From positions 124,001 to 188,000 of the forward strand of contig NC_068559.1 of assembly GCF_022201045.2 (NCBI RefSeq): DNA of 64,000 bases. Direction: 5' to 3'. The translations under genes were made by a program, and so were the position numbers. The notes under the pieces were generated by a model. The model was not told the DNA's origin. It did no database searches and saw only the letters and a list, made by a program, of their open reading frames with translations. Below are positions 49,260 through 59,477 of the stretch, one piece after another (positions within the stretch are counted from its first letter, which is position 1; each line of letters begins with the position of its first letter). The DNA comes from Citrus sinensis (lineage: Eukaryota; Streptophyta; Magnoliopsida; Sapindales; Rutaceae).

Positions 49260-50038
49260 TCAATTTTATGTCCGCCGGGAAATGTGGATGGCCAAGACTG
49301 TTGGCACTACTTGGCCACTTGTCCACTTGGAAATGAATCCTCCTCCGTCATTGACAACATCATCACTATTCCGTAAGTATTTAGTTATCATGCTATGTAT
49401 CCCCCTGATTAACTTTTTAATAATTTTCTTGTTGCCCAAAAATGCACTTTCTAAACACTCCTTCAAAGCACTTGTGATTTCACTACCCTCTCTCTCTCTC
49501 TCTCTCTCTCCTCGGTCCATCAGGTACTAACTACTTCTTCATCTTTAAAATTATCTTTAAAGTCTTTAAAGCTAGAGGTCTGTTTTTTTATGTGACTTAC
49601 GATTCGCGGGTTGCAAATTTCTTGTTTCTGTATTAGTAGTGACTGTTGTTTTTGGATTCGTCTCATTTTTCCTGTTCAATTTGTACTTCTTCCAAGTTCG
49701 TTTTGCTTTTCAAAGATTCTTTTTTCTTTTTCTTTTTTTTTTCCTTTTGTTCTTTGTTTGGTTTAGGTTTCTGATTTGATGTTTGAGGAAGCTAGAACTT
49801 GAGAAGCTATTTCATGTTGAGAAGCTATAAAAGAAGTGTGGAGGATCAGAAAGTTGGATTTTTTGAGTTTTTGGTTTCTGGGTTGCTGTAAATTTGTGAT
49901 TCATATAAGTGCTTTTCAATATAGAGTGGTGCTGTTGCTGGAAGTTATAGTTTTTGCTTTTTGTGCTTATCATTATTGAAGTATTTTGTTTTGGGGGGAT
50001 TTTGGCTATTGTTTAAGTGGATTGTTTTTATAGCATAG
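49260..50038 (+). promoter_or_regulatory. Promoter-proximal region and 5' UTR of the GRAS gene
   Basis: A CT microsatellite leader (49488-49511) is followed by T-rich DNA with an acceptor-like GGTTTAG at about 49761-49767. Donor-like GTAAGTATT lies at 49372 and CAG|GTACTA at about 49524. A leader intron is therefore likely, as in related SCL genes. The ATG is at 50039. Confidence 0.4.
49488..49511. repeat. (CT)12 microsatellite
   Basis: Uninterrupted CT run in the presumed 5' leader of the GRAS gene; such pyrimidine tracts are common in plant leaders and vary in length. Confidence 0.9.
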
Positions 50039-52288
50039 ATGGTCATGGATCAAAGGTTAAGTGGATTTTATGGTTCTGTTAATCAGTACAAACTCAATGA
50101 TGAGACCTTTTCGGTCTTGTCGGATCAGAATCTGGTTATTGGTTTCAAAACCAATGATACTCTTGTAAGCCAAAGCTACCTAGACATTCAGGCTTTGCCA
50201 CCTAATCCAGTTGCAGATAGTCCGAACTCGTCTTCTGTTGTGACACAAGAGAGAGATTCTTCCGAGGATTATGATTTCAGTGATGTAGTTCTTAAGTACA
50301 TAAATGAGATGCTTATGGAAGAGGACATGGAGGAGAAGACATGCATGTTTCAAGAGTCTTCAGCTGCACTTCAAGCGGCTGAAAAGTCGTTGTATGAACT
50401 TCTGGGGGAGAAGTATCCTCCGCAACCCAGTTATGTCAACAAAAATTTTGTTGATCATGACCATGAAAGTCCAGATGGAACTCATGATTCGAGTAACTCT
50501 TACTGTAATACCAGTACTATCAGTGCTGAGAGTGATAATTTGGTGGATCACGGGTGGAATTCTGATTTGAGTGAGTGTAAGTTTTCAAATTTTTCTTCTC
50601 AGTCCACTCCTCAGTCATCCTATGGCTCATCAAGCAGTAACAGCAATGTGGTTGATGGGTTTATAGATTCTCCAGTGAGCAGTCTTAAGATTCCTGAAAT
50701 ATTTAGAGATTCTGAGTCTGCTTTGCAATTTAAGAGAGGCTTTGAGGAGGCAAGTAAATTCCTTCCTAATGGTAATGCTTTGTTTGTTGATCTGAAAAAT
50801 AATGTATCAGTAGTAAAAGAATTGAAGGAAGAGCCTAAAAGTGTGTTAGTTAAGATGGGAAAGAAGCCTGAGAATGAGAACTCTCCTGAACGGTCAAGGG
50901 GAAAGAAGAATCCTCATCCTGAAGAAGTGAGTTTAGAGAGGGGGAGAAGTAATAAACAATCAGCAGTTTCTACTGAATCAACTGTGAGTGAAGAAATGTT
51001 TGATATGATATTGCTAAATTGTGGACAAAGTGAGTCTGTGCTTCGTGAAGCTTTGCAGAATGAAACGAGCAAGAATGTGCGACAGAACAAACAATCAAGA
51101 GGGTCTAAAGGTAGAAAGGCACGTGGAAGGAAGCAGGGAGGCAACAGAGATGTAGTAGATTTGAGAACTCTTCTGACACTTTGTGCACAAGCTGTTGCAG
51201 CCAATGATAGAAGGAATGCATGTGAGCTTCTGAAGCAAATCAGACAGCATTCTTCTTCTACCGGGGATGGAATGCAGAGAATGGCTGAATGTTTTGCTGA
51301 TGGCCTTGAGGCACGCTTAGCTGGCTCTGGTACCCAGATTTACACTGCCCTAATCACCAAGCATACATCAGCTGCCGATGTCTTGAAAGCTTACCATCTG
51401 TTTCTTGCTGCATGTCCATTTAGGAAGCTCTCAAATTTCTTCTCAAACAAAACGATAATGAATTTAGCTGAGAAAGCAACGAGACTCCACATAATAGATT
51501 TTGGTATTATGTATGGTTTTCAGTGGCCATGCCTCATACAACGTCTTTCATCTAGGCCTGGTGGAGCTCCTAAGCTTCGGATAACTGGGATTGACCTGCC
51601 GCAACCAGGTTTTAAACCAGCTGAAAGGGTTGAGGAGACCGGGCGCCGCTTGGCAAAGTACGCAGAAACTTTTAAAGTTCCATTTGAATTCAATGCAATA
51701 GCTCAGAAGTGGGACACCATTCAGATTGAGGATCTCAATATTGACAGCGGTGAGGTGCTTGTCGTGAATTGTTTGTATCGCTTTAGAAATCTGCTTGATG
51801 AGACTGTTGTGGTGGATTGTCCAAGAAATATTGTCTTAAACCTAATCAGGAAGATGAATCCAGATGTTTTTGTACTGGGGATAGTGAATGGGGCTCATAG
51901 TGCACCTTTCTTTATAACAAGATTCAGAGAGGCTCTCTTCTTTTACTCTACTTTGTTTGACATGCTTGAGACGAATGTGCCCCGTGAAATTCCAGAGAGG
52001 ATGCTGATTGAGAGAGAGATATTTGGGCGTGAGGCAATGAATGTCATTGCTTGTGAGGGTGCAGAGAGGATCGAGAGACCTGAAACATACAAGCAGTGGC
52101 AAGTCCGTAACATGAGGGCCGGGTTTACTCAGCTCCCACTTAATGAAGAGATCATGAAGATGGCAAAGGAGAGGGTAGATACGAACTACCACAAGGATTT
52201 TGTAATTGATGAAGACAGCCAGTGGTTGCTTCAGGGCTGGAAGGGACGAATTGTTTATGCACTCTCAACTTGGAAGCCTTCTTTTTAG
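50039..52288 (+). CDS. GRAS transcription regulator, SCL14/SCL33 (LISCL) type
   Basis: A single intronless frame of 749 codons. ATG at 50039 gives MVMDQRLSGFYGS; the second ATG two codons later would give nearly the same protein. The N-terminal about 370 residues are acidic and Ser-rich with LISCL motifs (FSDVVLKYINEMLMEEDMEE, SLYELLGEKYPPQPSYVN). A basic KGRKARGRKQGG stretch precedes the GRAS domain. That domain starts at VVDLRTLLTLCAQAVAANDR (LHR I) and continues with the VHIID-type motif LHIIDFGIMYGFQWP at about 482, the PFYRE region (HSAPFFITRFREALFFYSTL), and the SAW motif (WLLQGWKGRIVYALSTWKP). Relatives act with TGA factors in stress and xenobiotic responses; that is family knowledge. 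Confidence 0.96.
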   Translation: MVMDQRLSGFYGSVNQYKLNDETFSVLSDQNLVIGFKTNDTLVSQSYLDIQALPPNPVADSPNSSSVVTQERDSSEDYDFSDVVLKYINEMLMEEDMEEKTCMFQESSAALQAAEKSLYELLGEKYPPQPSYVNKNFVDHDHESPDGTHDSSNSYCNTSTISAESDNLVDHGWNSDLSECKFSNFSSQSTPQSSYGSSSSNSNVVDGFIDSPVSSLKIPEIFRDSESALQFKRGFEEASKFLPNGNALFVDLKNNVSVVKELKEEPKSVLVKMGKKPENENSPERSRGKKNPHPEEVSLERGRSNKQSAVSTESTVSEEMFDMILLNCGQSESVLREALQNETSKNVRQNKQSRGSKGRKARGRKQGGNRDVVDLRTLLTLCAQAVAANDRRNACELLKQIRQHSSSTGDGMQRMAECFADGLEARLAGSGTQIYTALITKHTSAADVLKAYHLFLAACPFRKLSNFFSNKTIMNLAEKATRLHIIDFGIMYGFQWPCLIQRLSSRPGGAPKLRITGIDLPQPGFKPAERVEETGRRLAKYAETFKVPFEFNAIAQKWDTIQIEDLNIDSGEVLVVNCLYRFRNLLDETVVVDCPRNIVLNLIRKMNPDVFVLGIVNGAHSAPFFITRFREALFFYSTLFDMLETNVPREIPERMLIEREIFGREAMNVIACEGAERIERPETYKQWQVRNMRAGFTQLPLNEEIMKMAKERVDTNYHKDFVIDEDSQWLLQGWKGRIVYALSTWKPSF

Positions 52289-52468
52289 AATGCATGTTCA
52301 CGACTACACATTGGAGGGATGATGGTAGGATTCTCTTCGTAGTGGCAACCTTTGCTTCAATGATATATTAATGGAAGTCTGACATCTGGGAGGTAACAGA
52401 TTTTCATTGTTAAAATCTAAATGTGTCTTGTTCTTTACTTCTTTTTTCGCCATTGCTTTTCTAACAAT

Positions 52469-52831
52469 CAGCGGCGAAGCCACCAAGGGACAAGCTAGTG
52501 GGGGCAGCTGCCCCTGTTTAGTGCAAAAGGCCCAAAAGACTTTTTTTTTTTCAATTCAGTTGAATTATAAATTTGTCGCTATTGGACTAATTAAATCATT
52601 AAATTTAGTGCAAAAGGCCCAATCATTAATACATTAAATCATTAAATTTAGGTTCAAAAGGTGTTAAAAAAATTCAGATTCAAAATCTATTTTAAGAACC
52701 ACACATATATTTACACACATACATATAATAGTAAAATTTTGACATTTTATATGTTTCTTTCTTCATTGATTGTATTTTATAAGGGTCAAAATTTTGCCCC
52801 TCGCTGGTTTGATATTCTGGCTATGCCACTG
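52469..52831. mobile_element. hAT-type MITE with perfect 8-bp TSD
   Basis: CTAACAAT at 52461-52468 is repeated at 52832-52839. The element between has ends CAGCGGCGAAGCCA and, on the opposite strand, CAGTGGCATAGCCAG. It is 363 bp long, AT-rich, with AAATTTAG and GTGCAAAAGGCCCAA direct repeats inside and no transposase. The 8-bp duplication and CAG-type ends fit hAT. It lies 180 bp after the GRAS stop codon, so it may be in or near that gene's 3' UTR. Confidence 0.85.
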
Positions 52832-52839
52832 CTAACAAT

Positions 52840-53929
52840 AGCATACAAACTTGACATTGACAGTCATTCAACTATGTTGCTGCGAAGAGTATGAGAGCAT
52901 CATTGAAGCTGCTTCTCTTCGAGCTGCAGAAGGCCCATTATACTTGGCCACTTCAGCAAGCCTATGCAAAGTGAGGTGCTCAGGTCAGTGCTAGGCTGCT
53001 AGCATTTTGCAAGTTTGTAAGCAATATGAAGAATCTCAGCAACAAAAGAAAATTCAAATGTTCATAATTTCCACAGATTTTACAGGCATCATTGCGTCGC
53101 CTGTTCTTTAGATTCCCTTTTTTTTTTTTTTTTTTTTTTTTAAGTTCTTTGATTCTAGGCATTTGAATTCATGTTTATGCATAATATTATTCTGTGAGGA
53201 AGGCTTGGTTAGTTGTTTCATATTTACCCTACCCTATTGTCAGCCTCGGAAAAATGTACCATTATTGTAATGTTTTATGGTAAGACTCTTGGCTCTTGAA
53301 GTAATTAATAACCTTGCGGCTATGGTCTGCATGAGCAAATTTTATTGATTATCAGCATTGTTCTTCGAAAGGATTGAATCATTGTCACATGGAAAGTCGC
53401 AGGAATATAATAGCATATCTTCAAGTCAAATTAGAATACAATTACTTCAAAGTCCGTAATCAATTTATGCAGATCGATCAAATTCAATTCATTTGGTCAA
53501 CTAATCCAACACCGTTTGAATTGACTCTGCTAGATTTCATTTCTCTTTGATTAGATTAAAATTGCAGCCACGTGTCGTACTAATTTGATTTCCTTAAGCA
53601 ACTGAATACTTTCCCCGAAAAGCAAAAAGAGGAATCCTTTAGTTGAGTAACCTTATGTTGACGTGAACTTTTTCAGTTTAATTTGATTTAACGTCGATGA
53701 TCAATCATTCAGTCTTATTCACCTTATTACCACATATGACTTCAGATTGATTGAATTAGAATAAGAATTAATCTTTTTAAACATTTTTAAACAAAGATGT
53801 TAAGTCACCCAATGAGCAGGAGAATATTTGTAATATTTATTTTATGAATTCATGTGACTTGTGAGATGCAATTAGGGTGATTGGTTAATATACTTACATA
53901 CCTACATACACACACACATACATATACAT

Positions 53930-53980
<51 letters not shown>

Positions 53981-54287
53981 GTATAATTTTTTTCAATTTT
54001 TTTTTATGCAGACACACTTTAAAATTATAAAATTAAAAAAAATTAATTTTAATTATTTTAAACTAGATAATTTAAAAATGTATCTATATTAAAAAATGTA
54101 CGGACATTAAAAAAAACCGACGTTTACAACTGAAAACGATTTCATATATATATATATATATAAAGTATTATGGTGATAAAAGATTTTTTTAAACATTTTT
54201 TTTATTTAAAAATAAAAAAATTAAATTAAATAGGAAAATACGTTGTCTATAATCCTTCACAAAATCTAGGGTTTTAGCAAGATTTAG
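52840..54287. other. Spacer between GRAS and FtsJ genes
   Basis: Contains a T run (53118-53141) and a long compound TA/CA microsatellite (53893-53977). The end near 54250-54287 is the FtsJ leader, including CTAGGGTTTTAGC. No other gene is seen. Confidence 0.45.
53893..53977. repeat. Compound (CA)/(TA)n microsatellite
   Basis: TACATA and CACACA repeats run into about 38 bp of pure TA; a second, shorter TA run lies at about 54145-54161. Confidence 0.9.
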
Positions 54288-55890
54288 ATGAGTGGAGTAG
54301 GGGCGCCGGATTTCTTTTACAGAGAGGCTCAACGCCTCGGCTACGTTGCTCGTTCTGCTTTCAAGGTATTTTCCCCTATCTAAATTTCAATCATCTTTCT
54401 TTTTATTAATTTTCAAGCTCGATATGATTCAAAAAAACAATTTTTTTCCCTCTCTCTCTCTTCTGTTTCAGTTGATGTTATTTATATGTCTTGAAATTAC
54501 AGCTGCTTCAAATACAAAAGCAATATAAGCTCATAAAACCAGGCTCCTCAGTTCTTGATCTTGGTTGCGCTCCTGGTGCTTGGCTTCAGGTCCGTCTCTC
54601 CTTTTCTTTAGCAGGCTCTTAAAATTATATCCATTTTCAGTTCATTTTGCTGCAGATATGTGATTGTTCTGTCTTCTTTTGTTGAATCAATAGGTAGCAT
54701 GCCAAAGCTTGGGTCCACTAGACAATGGTGGGAGTGTTGTTGGAATTGATGTTAAGGTGTAATTTTTGTTTTATTTATTTATTTATTGTTTTAGATTATT
54801 TTTTGTAGTTATGTTCACCAAAAAGTGTGTTTAAGATGCTTCTTTTGATAAAAGTTTCGATATTTATTTCTCTTTTGAATGAAAAGAATTAACTTTGGAT
54901 ATGTGGGATTGCAGAACAGAAGGTGAAGGTTCCTTCTCTTCACTGTGATGCAAGGGTCCAAACTGTTTCAGCTGACGTCATTAATCTGCCCAGTAATCAA
55001 GTCAGGGCACTTTCCCCTAAGGTATTCTGATCTGTCACAGATATCTGCTTAACTTTCACTCTTGGTTTTGGTTGTTTTCTATTGCTAAGTTTGATCATTT
55101 TAGGGAATGCCTCTGTGAGAACATTCGAAATGCTGTAGAACTTTATTAGAGGTCGAAATAGTTGGACGTTTATGGTGGAAGCCATGATATTCGATCAACT
55201 TACAATGACTTATCTTATGAAAGATAGATAAACATGTATTGTGTTTCTCTTTCATAAGCTTTGTTTCAGACTTATGATCAAAGCCATTACAAATGTGTGT
55301 TTGAGCTTTCCAATGATTATGCCCATTATTTTGGTGTGCTATTTGCTTGTTTAGCTTCATCCTACACTCTATGCTTAGAAGGAGTAGCTATTATTCTATC
55401 TATTTTGAACTATTTCTCTCTCATATCTTATATCTTATGGTGATACAATTTGGTTTATGTCTGTGTAGCAAAAAGGATTTTCTGTCATACTTTCAGACAT
55501 GTGTCCTTCAGTGTCTGGAATTACAACCAAAGATGCAGCTTTGTCTGTGGAGTTAGGGATGCGAGCAGTTGATTTGGCTCTTGGTCCGGCTGCCTTAGCA
55601 AGTCCAGTTAATAATTCAGATTCTAGTACAGATAGTGGTGTACTAAAACCTGGGGGTCACCTTGTCATAAAGCTCCTGGAGAGTCAGGATGCCCAAGGTG
55701 AGAGGTTACTTAAATAAGCATATTATTTTTCTGTTTCTTTTCTTGGAAATGTGTTAATTATTTTTCTTCGGTGACAGAATTCACCCGGATTTGCAAGCCA
55801 CTCTTTAGAAAGGCGTCATGGTTGAGGCCTAAAGCTACGAGATCTTCATCTAGAGAAATTTATTTTATTTGTCAAGGTTTAAAGGGATAG
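54288..55890 (+). CDS. FtsJ/RrmJ-type rRNA 2'-O-methyltransferase
   Basis: Six exons: 54288-54365, 54503-54589, 54694-54756, 54920-55021, 55469-55697, 55778-55890. They sum to 672 nt (223 aa), the size of single-domain RrmJ enzymes. The N-terminal [20 protein letters not shown] carries the first Lys of the K-D-K-E set. The SAM motif is [17 protein letters not shown], followed by [17 protein letters not shown], the catalytic-Asp segment [12 protein letters not shown], and [11 protein letters not shown] with the second Lys. The C-terminus is [20 protein letters not shown] with EIYFICQG. RrmJ/MRM2 methylates the 2'-OH of a uridine in large-subunit rRNA. The short MSGVG start gives no obvious transit peptide, so the compartment is uncertain. 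Exon 4 must use the second AG of GCAGAACAG, because the first gives a stop. Confidence 0.9.
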
Positions 55891-56190
55891 GCAGGATATT
55901 TGTAACTTCAAATGTGCGGTTAATGGGGTTTCTGTTGTCATCTTTGTTGCTATGCAGCTCAGTCTGTGAATGTCACAGTTTCTTTCATACTTGCTATTGT
56001 TATTGATGTGCCAGAAATGAAATAAGCATGTACATTTTTTCTGTCTATGAATCTCCTCGACTCTCAGGCTCATTGTGCTAATTCTTACAAAGACAGACAA
56101 AACGAAAAACAATTCAATCAAAACATGTTACAAGTCTTGGTATATGCATATGCAAAACATATAATTTACATCTATATGATTGGCCAACAG
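55891..56190. other. Convergent 3' ends of FtsJ and FZR3 genes
   Basis: The two stop codons are only 300 bp apart on opposite strands, so 3' UTRs probably overlap. No ORF or repeat is seen. Confidence 0.6.
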
Positions 56191-58792
56191 TTATCGAATA
56201 TGGGTTCTTCCTAGTGACCAGAGACTTGTATCTTTAACCAGAGCCTGCAATGCATAGAAACAAAAGCTTTTAATAAAGAGAGCAATGTATACCGAAAGAT
56301 TGAATGAATGTTTGATTTTACCAGCTTTCTATGTACTTACCGGTGCTTTCAAAGAAGGGAAGACATTCCAAAATCTTAAAGTTTCATCTCCTGCTCCAGT
56401 GACTATTGTCTGCAAGAGAATATAAACTTGGCTTTAAGATATATGTATATATATATATATTGGTACAAAGCAATATATCTACCGTGTGCTATCAAATACT
56501 GATCGCATATGTCTTAAGAGATTTATTCAGAAACACTACAGTACCTGTCCATCAGGCGATGTAGCCAGATAGAGTACTCGCAAACTATGACCCGTCAGAG
56601 TTGAAACCTATCAGTTATCCAGAGTGAAAGAGATATCAGTAAGTTAAAAAGACAAAGGCACTTGTGTCTGTGAAGTGCAAGCTAAAATTGGCTGAACTCT
56701 CTTGTACCTTTGCCATTGATGGATACTTCCACACCATAATTTGATTCTGAGAATATCCATGAGTACTCACTAGCTCATTCACATTCTTACTCCAAGCTAG
56801 GTTGCACACCTGCAAGTTACACAATGATGATGATGAGCATGATGTTATGACAGCTGGGTAGCATCAAGACACTGTGTAAGAACATAATAATTGTCTGAAG
56901 CTTGTTAAATAATACTCAGTTACCTGGCTCCCAGTGTCCACACTGTTTAATTGATGACCATTGCTAGTGTTCCAGAAGCGAATGCATCGATCGGCAGTTC
57001 CACCTCCAGAAGCAAGAAGACTACTCTGATGGGGTGACCAAGCAATAGCCTTCACAGCGGCTGTGTGTTCGGTCAATCTCAAAGTTGGTTGCTGAGAATG
57101 CTGGTTCCAGACCAAGAGCTGAGCACCAGCAGCACATTTGCATCAGCATTTTACTCCCAGCAGTTAGACTACAAAGATCAATAGATTTGTATGTGTATGT
57201 GTGTGATAGTGATGATGATTACCTGATTATCATTTCCACCTGATGCAAGTTCCCTGTCATCATGGGACCATTTCAGCCCGCACACCTGTAAGCAATAACG
57301 AAAGTTAAGGATAATATATTGCTCATGAAGTAAAAAAATACTCTTTCCCCCAGACGAGCAATAATCTTTTTCTTTTCTTTTGTAGTTGAGCGCAACAAGC
57401 TTTACCTCAGATTTGTGTCCAGCAAGCTTGCAAATATAGTCACTTGAAACACGAAGATCATGTTGAAGTATGTTCCGGTCCCTACTTCCTGATGATAGTA
57501 TGCGCGAATTCCATGCCAAGACACCAGCTCTAGTTTGATGGCCACCAAAGGTCCTAACCCTTTTGCACTGGGTTCCATCCCAAACCTGTAAAATCAGCTA
57601 GTTAAAATCTGATGTTCTCAACTATAAATATGAATGAAACTCTATAAACAAACTAACTGAAACACAAGATTTCAAATGCAAAATAGGAGTAAACAAGTAG
57701 CTACCTGAACTTGCCCAAGATTTGTACCAACTGATATATAAGAACCCTCTCGGGTCCATTGGACAGAGCATACACTGTCACCAGGTCCCAAGTCACACAA
57801 CCTCGTTACCTGAGAACAAGAATAGAAAACTGTTAAACTCATCAGACCCAATAACCTCTTTTAGATACAATTGCATCATCCAATTTGTTGTAGAACTAGT
57901 AATATCAAACTCACTTTGCTATTTGATGCAGTCCACAAATATACACAAGTGCCCAATCCAACAGCAAGCACATTCTGGGAGGACCAATCCACTAAATTCA
58001 AATAGAAGTCATCTTGAAGAGATGGAGCATCCAGAACCTGCAGCCATCATTAAAACTTTTACCCCATCAGCACAAAGCTGTCTAGATATCTCTATAACTC
58101 CTACGCAATGCTCAAATCAATTTGTCAAAAGAATGACTGCATTTCTACACAATGTGTAGCAAAGGACCAAAATGCCACTGCCTACATGAATGATGCTTAA
58201 ATATTGACCATTGAAATAAACATAAAAATTGTTTCCTGCTCTATCTCGTATCTTCAATGCAACCTAAGAAAAGGGGAAAAAGAAATTGCGGCCACAGAAT
58301 CAAATCAGGCTCACTGACCTTATGTGGAGTCTTGGGCACTTTCCGTGGGAGCTTAGGCGGCGTAGAAGCCTCACTAGAGAAGCCATTATCATGCCCCAAA
58401 ATGGAAGGCGAGTACGGAGAATTAGGCCCAGAAGAATGATCAGTCTTAAACCTTAGCATATTCTTGCTAGGGCTCATTGGCGAGCCTTGACCTGCAGGAG
58501 AAGAAAAAGAACCAAAATCAGCTCCAAAAAGCTCAGATTTTAACAGCCTGTTATAAGCCTCATTGCCTCCTTCTTTAACAGGTGATCCCTTCTCAATCAG
58601 CTCGAATGTGTGTAGCCTTGAAGAAGATCTGCAAGGAATGAATCTGTCACTGCAAGTTGATGATCTTGATGAAGGAGATGACAGGTTTGATAATGCTCGA
58701 AAAGAACCCGAAAATGTTTCGAGTCTTAGGGAGGTTTCATTCATTCCAGCTGGGAGATTCAACCCAGTTTTCCTTGTTTGTGGCAAATCCAT
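56191..58792 (-). CDS. FZR3: FIZZY-RELATED 3 / CCS52B, APC/C activator
   Basis: Ten exons: 58319-58792, 57915-58037, 57705-57809, 57406-57585, 57223-57285, 56924-57118, 56708-56809, 56545-56607, 56341-56409, 56191-56244. They sum to 1428 nt (475 aa), and every intron is phase 0. The N-terminus [20 protein letters not shown] and the [17 protein letters not shown] end identify the CCS52B rather than CCS52A class. The C-box is DRFIPCR (49-55), the CSM-like [10 protein letters not shown] precedes the propeller, seven WD40 repeats follow (for example [40 protein letters not shown]), and the C-terminal IR dipeptide docks on APC3/CDC27. The product recruits substrates such as mitotic cyclins to the anaphase-promoting complex from G2/M on. 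The open frame continues 32 codons upstream of 58792 but has no ATG there, so 58792 is the start. Confidence 0.95.
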
Positions 58793-59477
58793 CTTCTTTC
58801 TGGGGTTGAAGTTGATTAGAGGAAACGCCCAAGCGGGGTATGTTTGTTTCTCGGGAAAATGAAGGAAAAGGCCACTCTCTGCAAGCAAAGAGGGCTTTTG
58901 AAGAGGAGCAACGGTCGAATTCTATCAATGGCAGGTAAGAACAGGAGCGGTCTTTTAGTGTCATATGTTCATTTTTCAAAAAAGGAAGTAGTATTTGTAT
59001 GTCGCCAAAATATTTTCCAACGGTCGATTTTACAATAACCAAAGTTCCATATGCTCGTATAGCTGTCAGATTTGTGTATAGCTTACGAAGTAAATGTAGG
59101 GTAGCCGTTGCTCTTGTCTTTGGGAACATCAAGCTCTGTGCGTATAATTAGTCACTAATCTTATTTAAAAAAAAAAATTAAAAGAAGTCTTGATAATTTG
59201 TTACGGGCAACAACTAACTGCCATTCTTGTTAATTTTTCTTTGCTTATGAGAGAATTAACATCCTCGAATCTCCTTTAAAAGTTTCCCCAAATTAAGTGG
59301 GTAATTTTGAAAAGTCAATATGGTTTGAAACCATCAAATACGCAGCAAACTACTGCAGTTGTGACACCGTTATGCATCAAAGGCATCAGCTGCCGAGTCT
59401 AATTGTTGTCTAAAATATTTCTCTCTTGATTGGACTTCCGTCACAGATAATTCACAACACAGTGGGAGAACGGGCGA
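58793..59477 (-). promoter_or_regulatory. FZR3 promoter / ARP5 3' region
   Basis: This 685-bp spacer between two head-to-tail minus-strand genes must hold both the ARP5 3' UTR and the FZR3 promoter. Minus-strand CCGTTG/CAACGG motifs at about 58909-58914 and 59018-59023 resemble the MSA core (AACGG) of G2/M-phase plant promoters, which would fit CCS52B, known to peak at G2/M. Confidence 0.45.

Noticed and set aside
57722-58159. 145-codon plus-strand frame
   Set aside because: Antisense to CCS52B exons and introns; no family resemblance.
58793-58888. 32-codon N-terminal extension of CCS52B
   Set aside because: The frame is open upstream of 58792 but has no ATG (the codon at 58886-58888 reads TTG), and family members start at the MDLPQ-equivalent Met.
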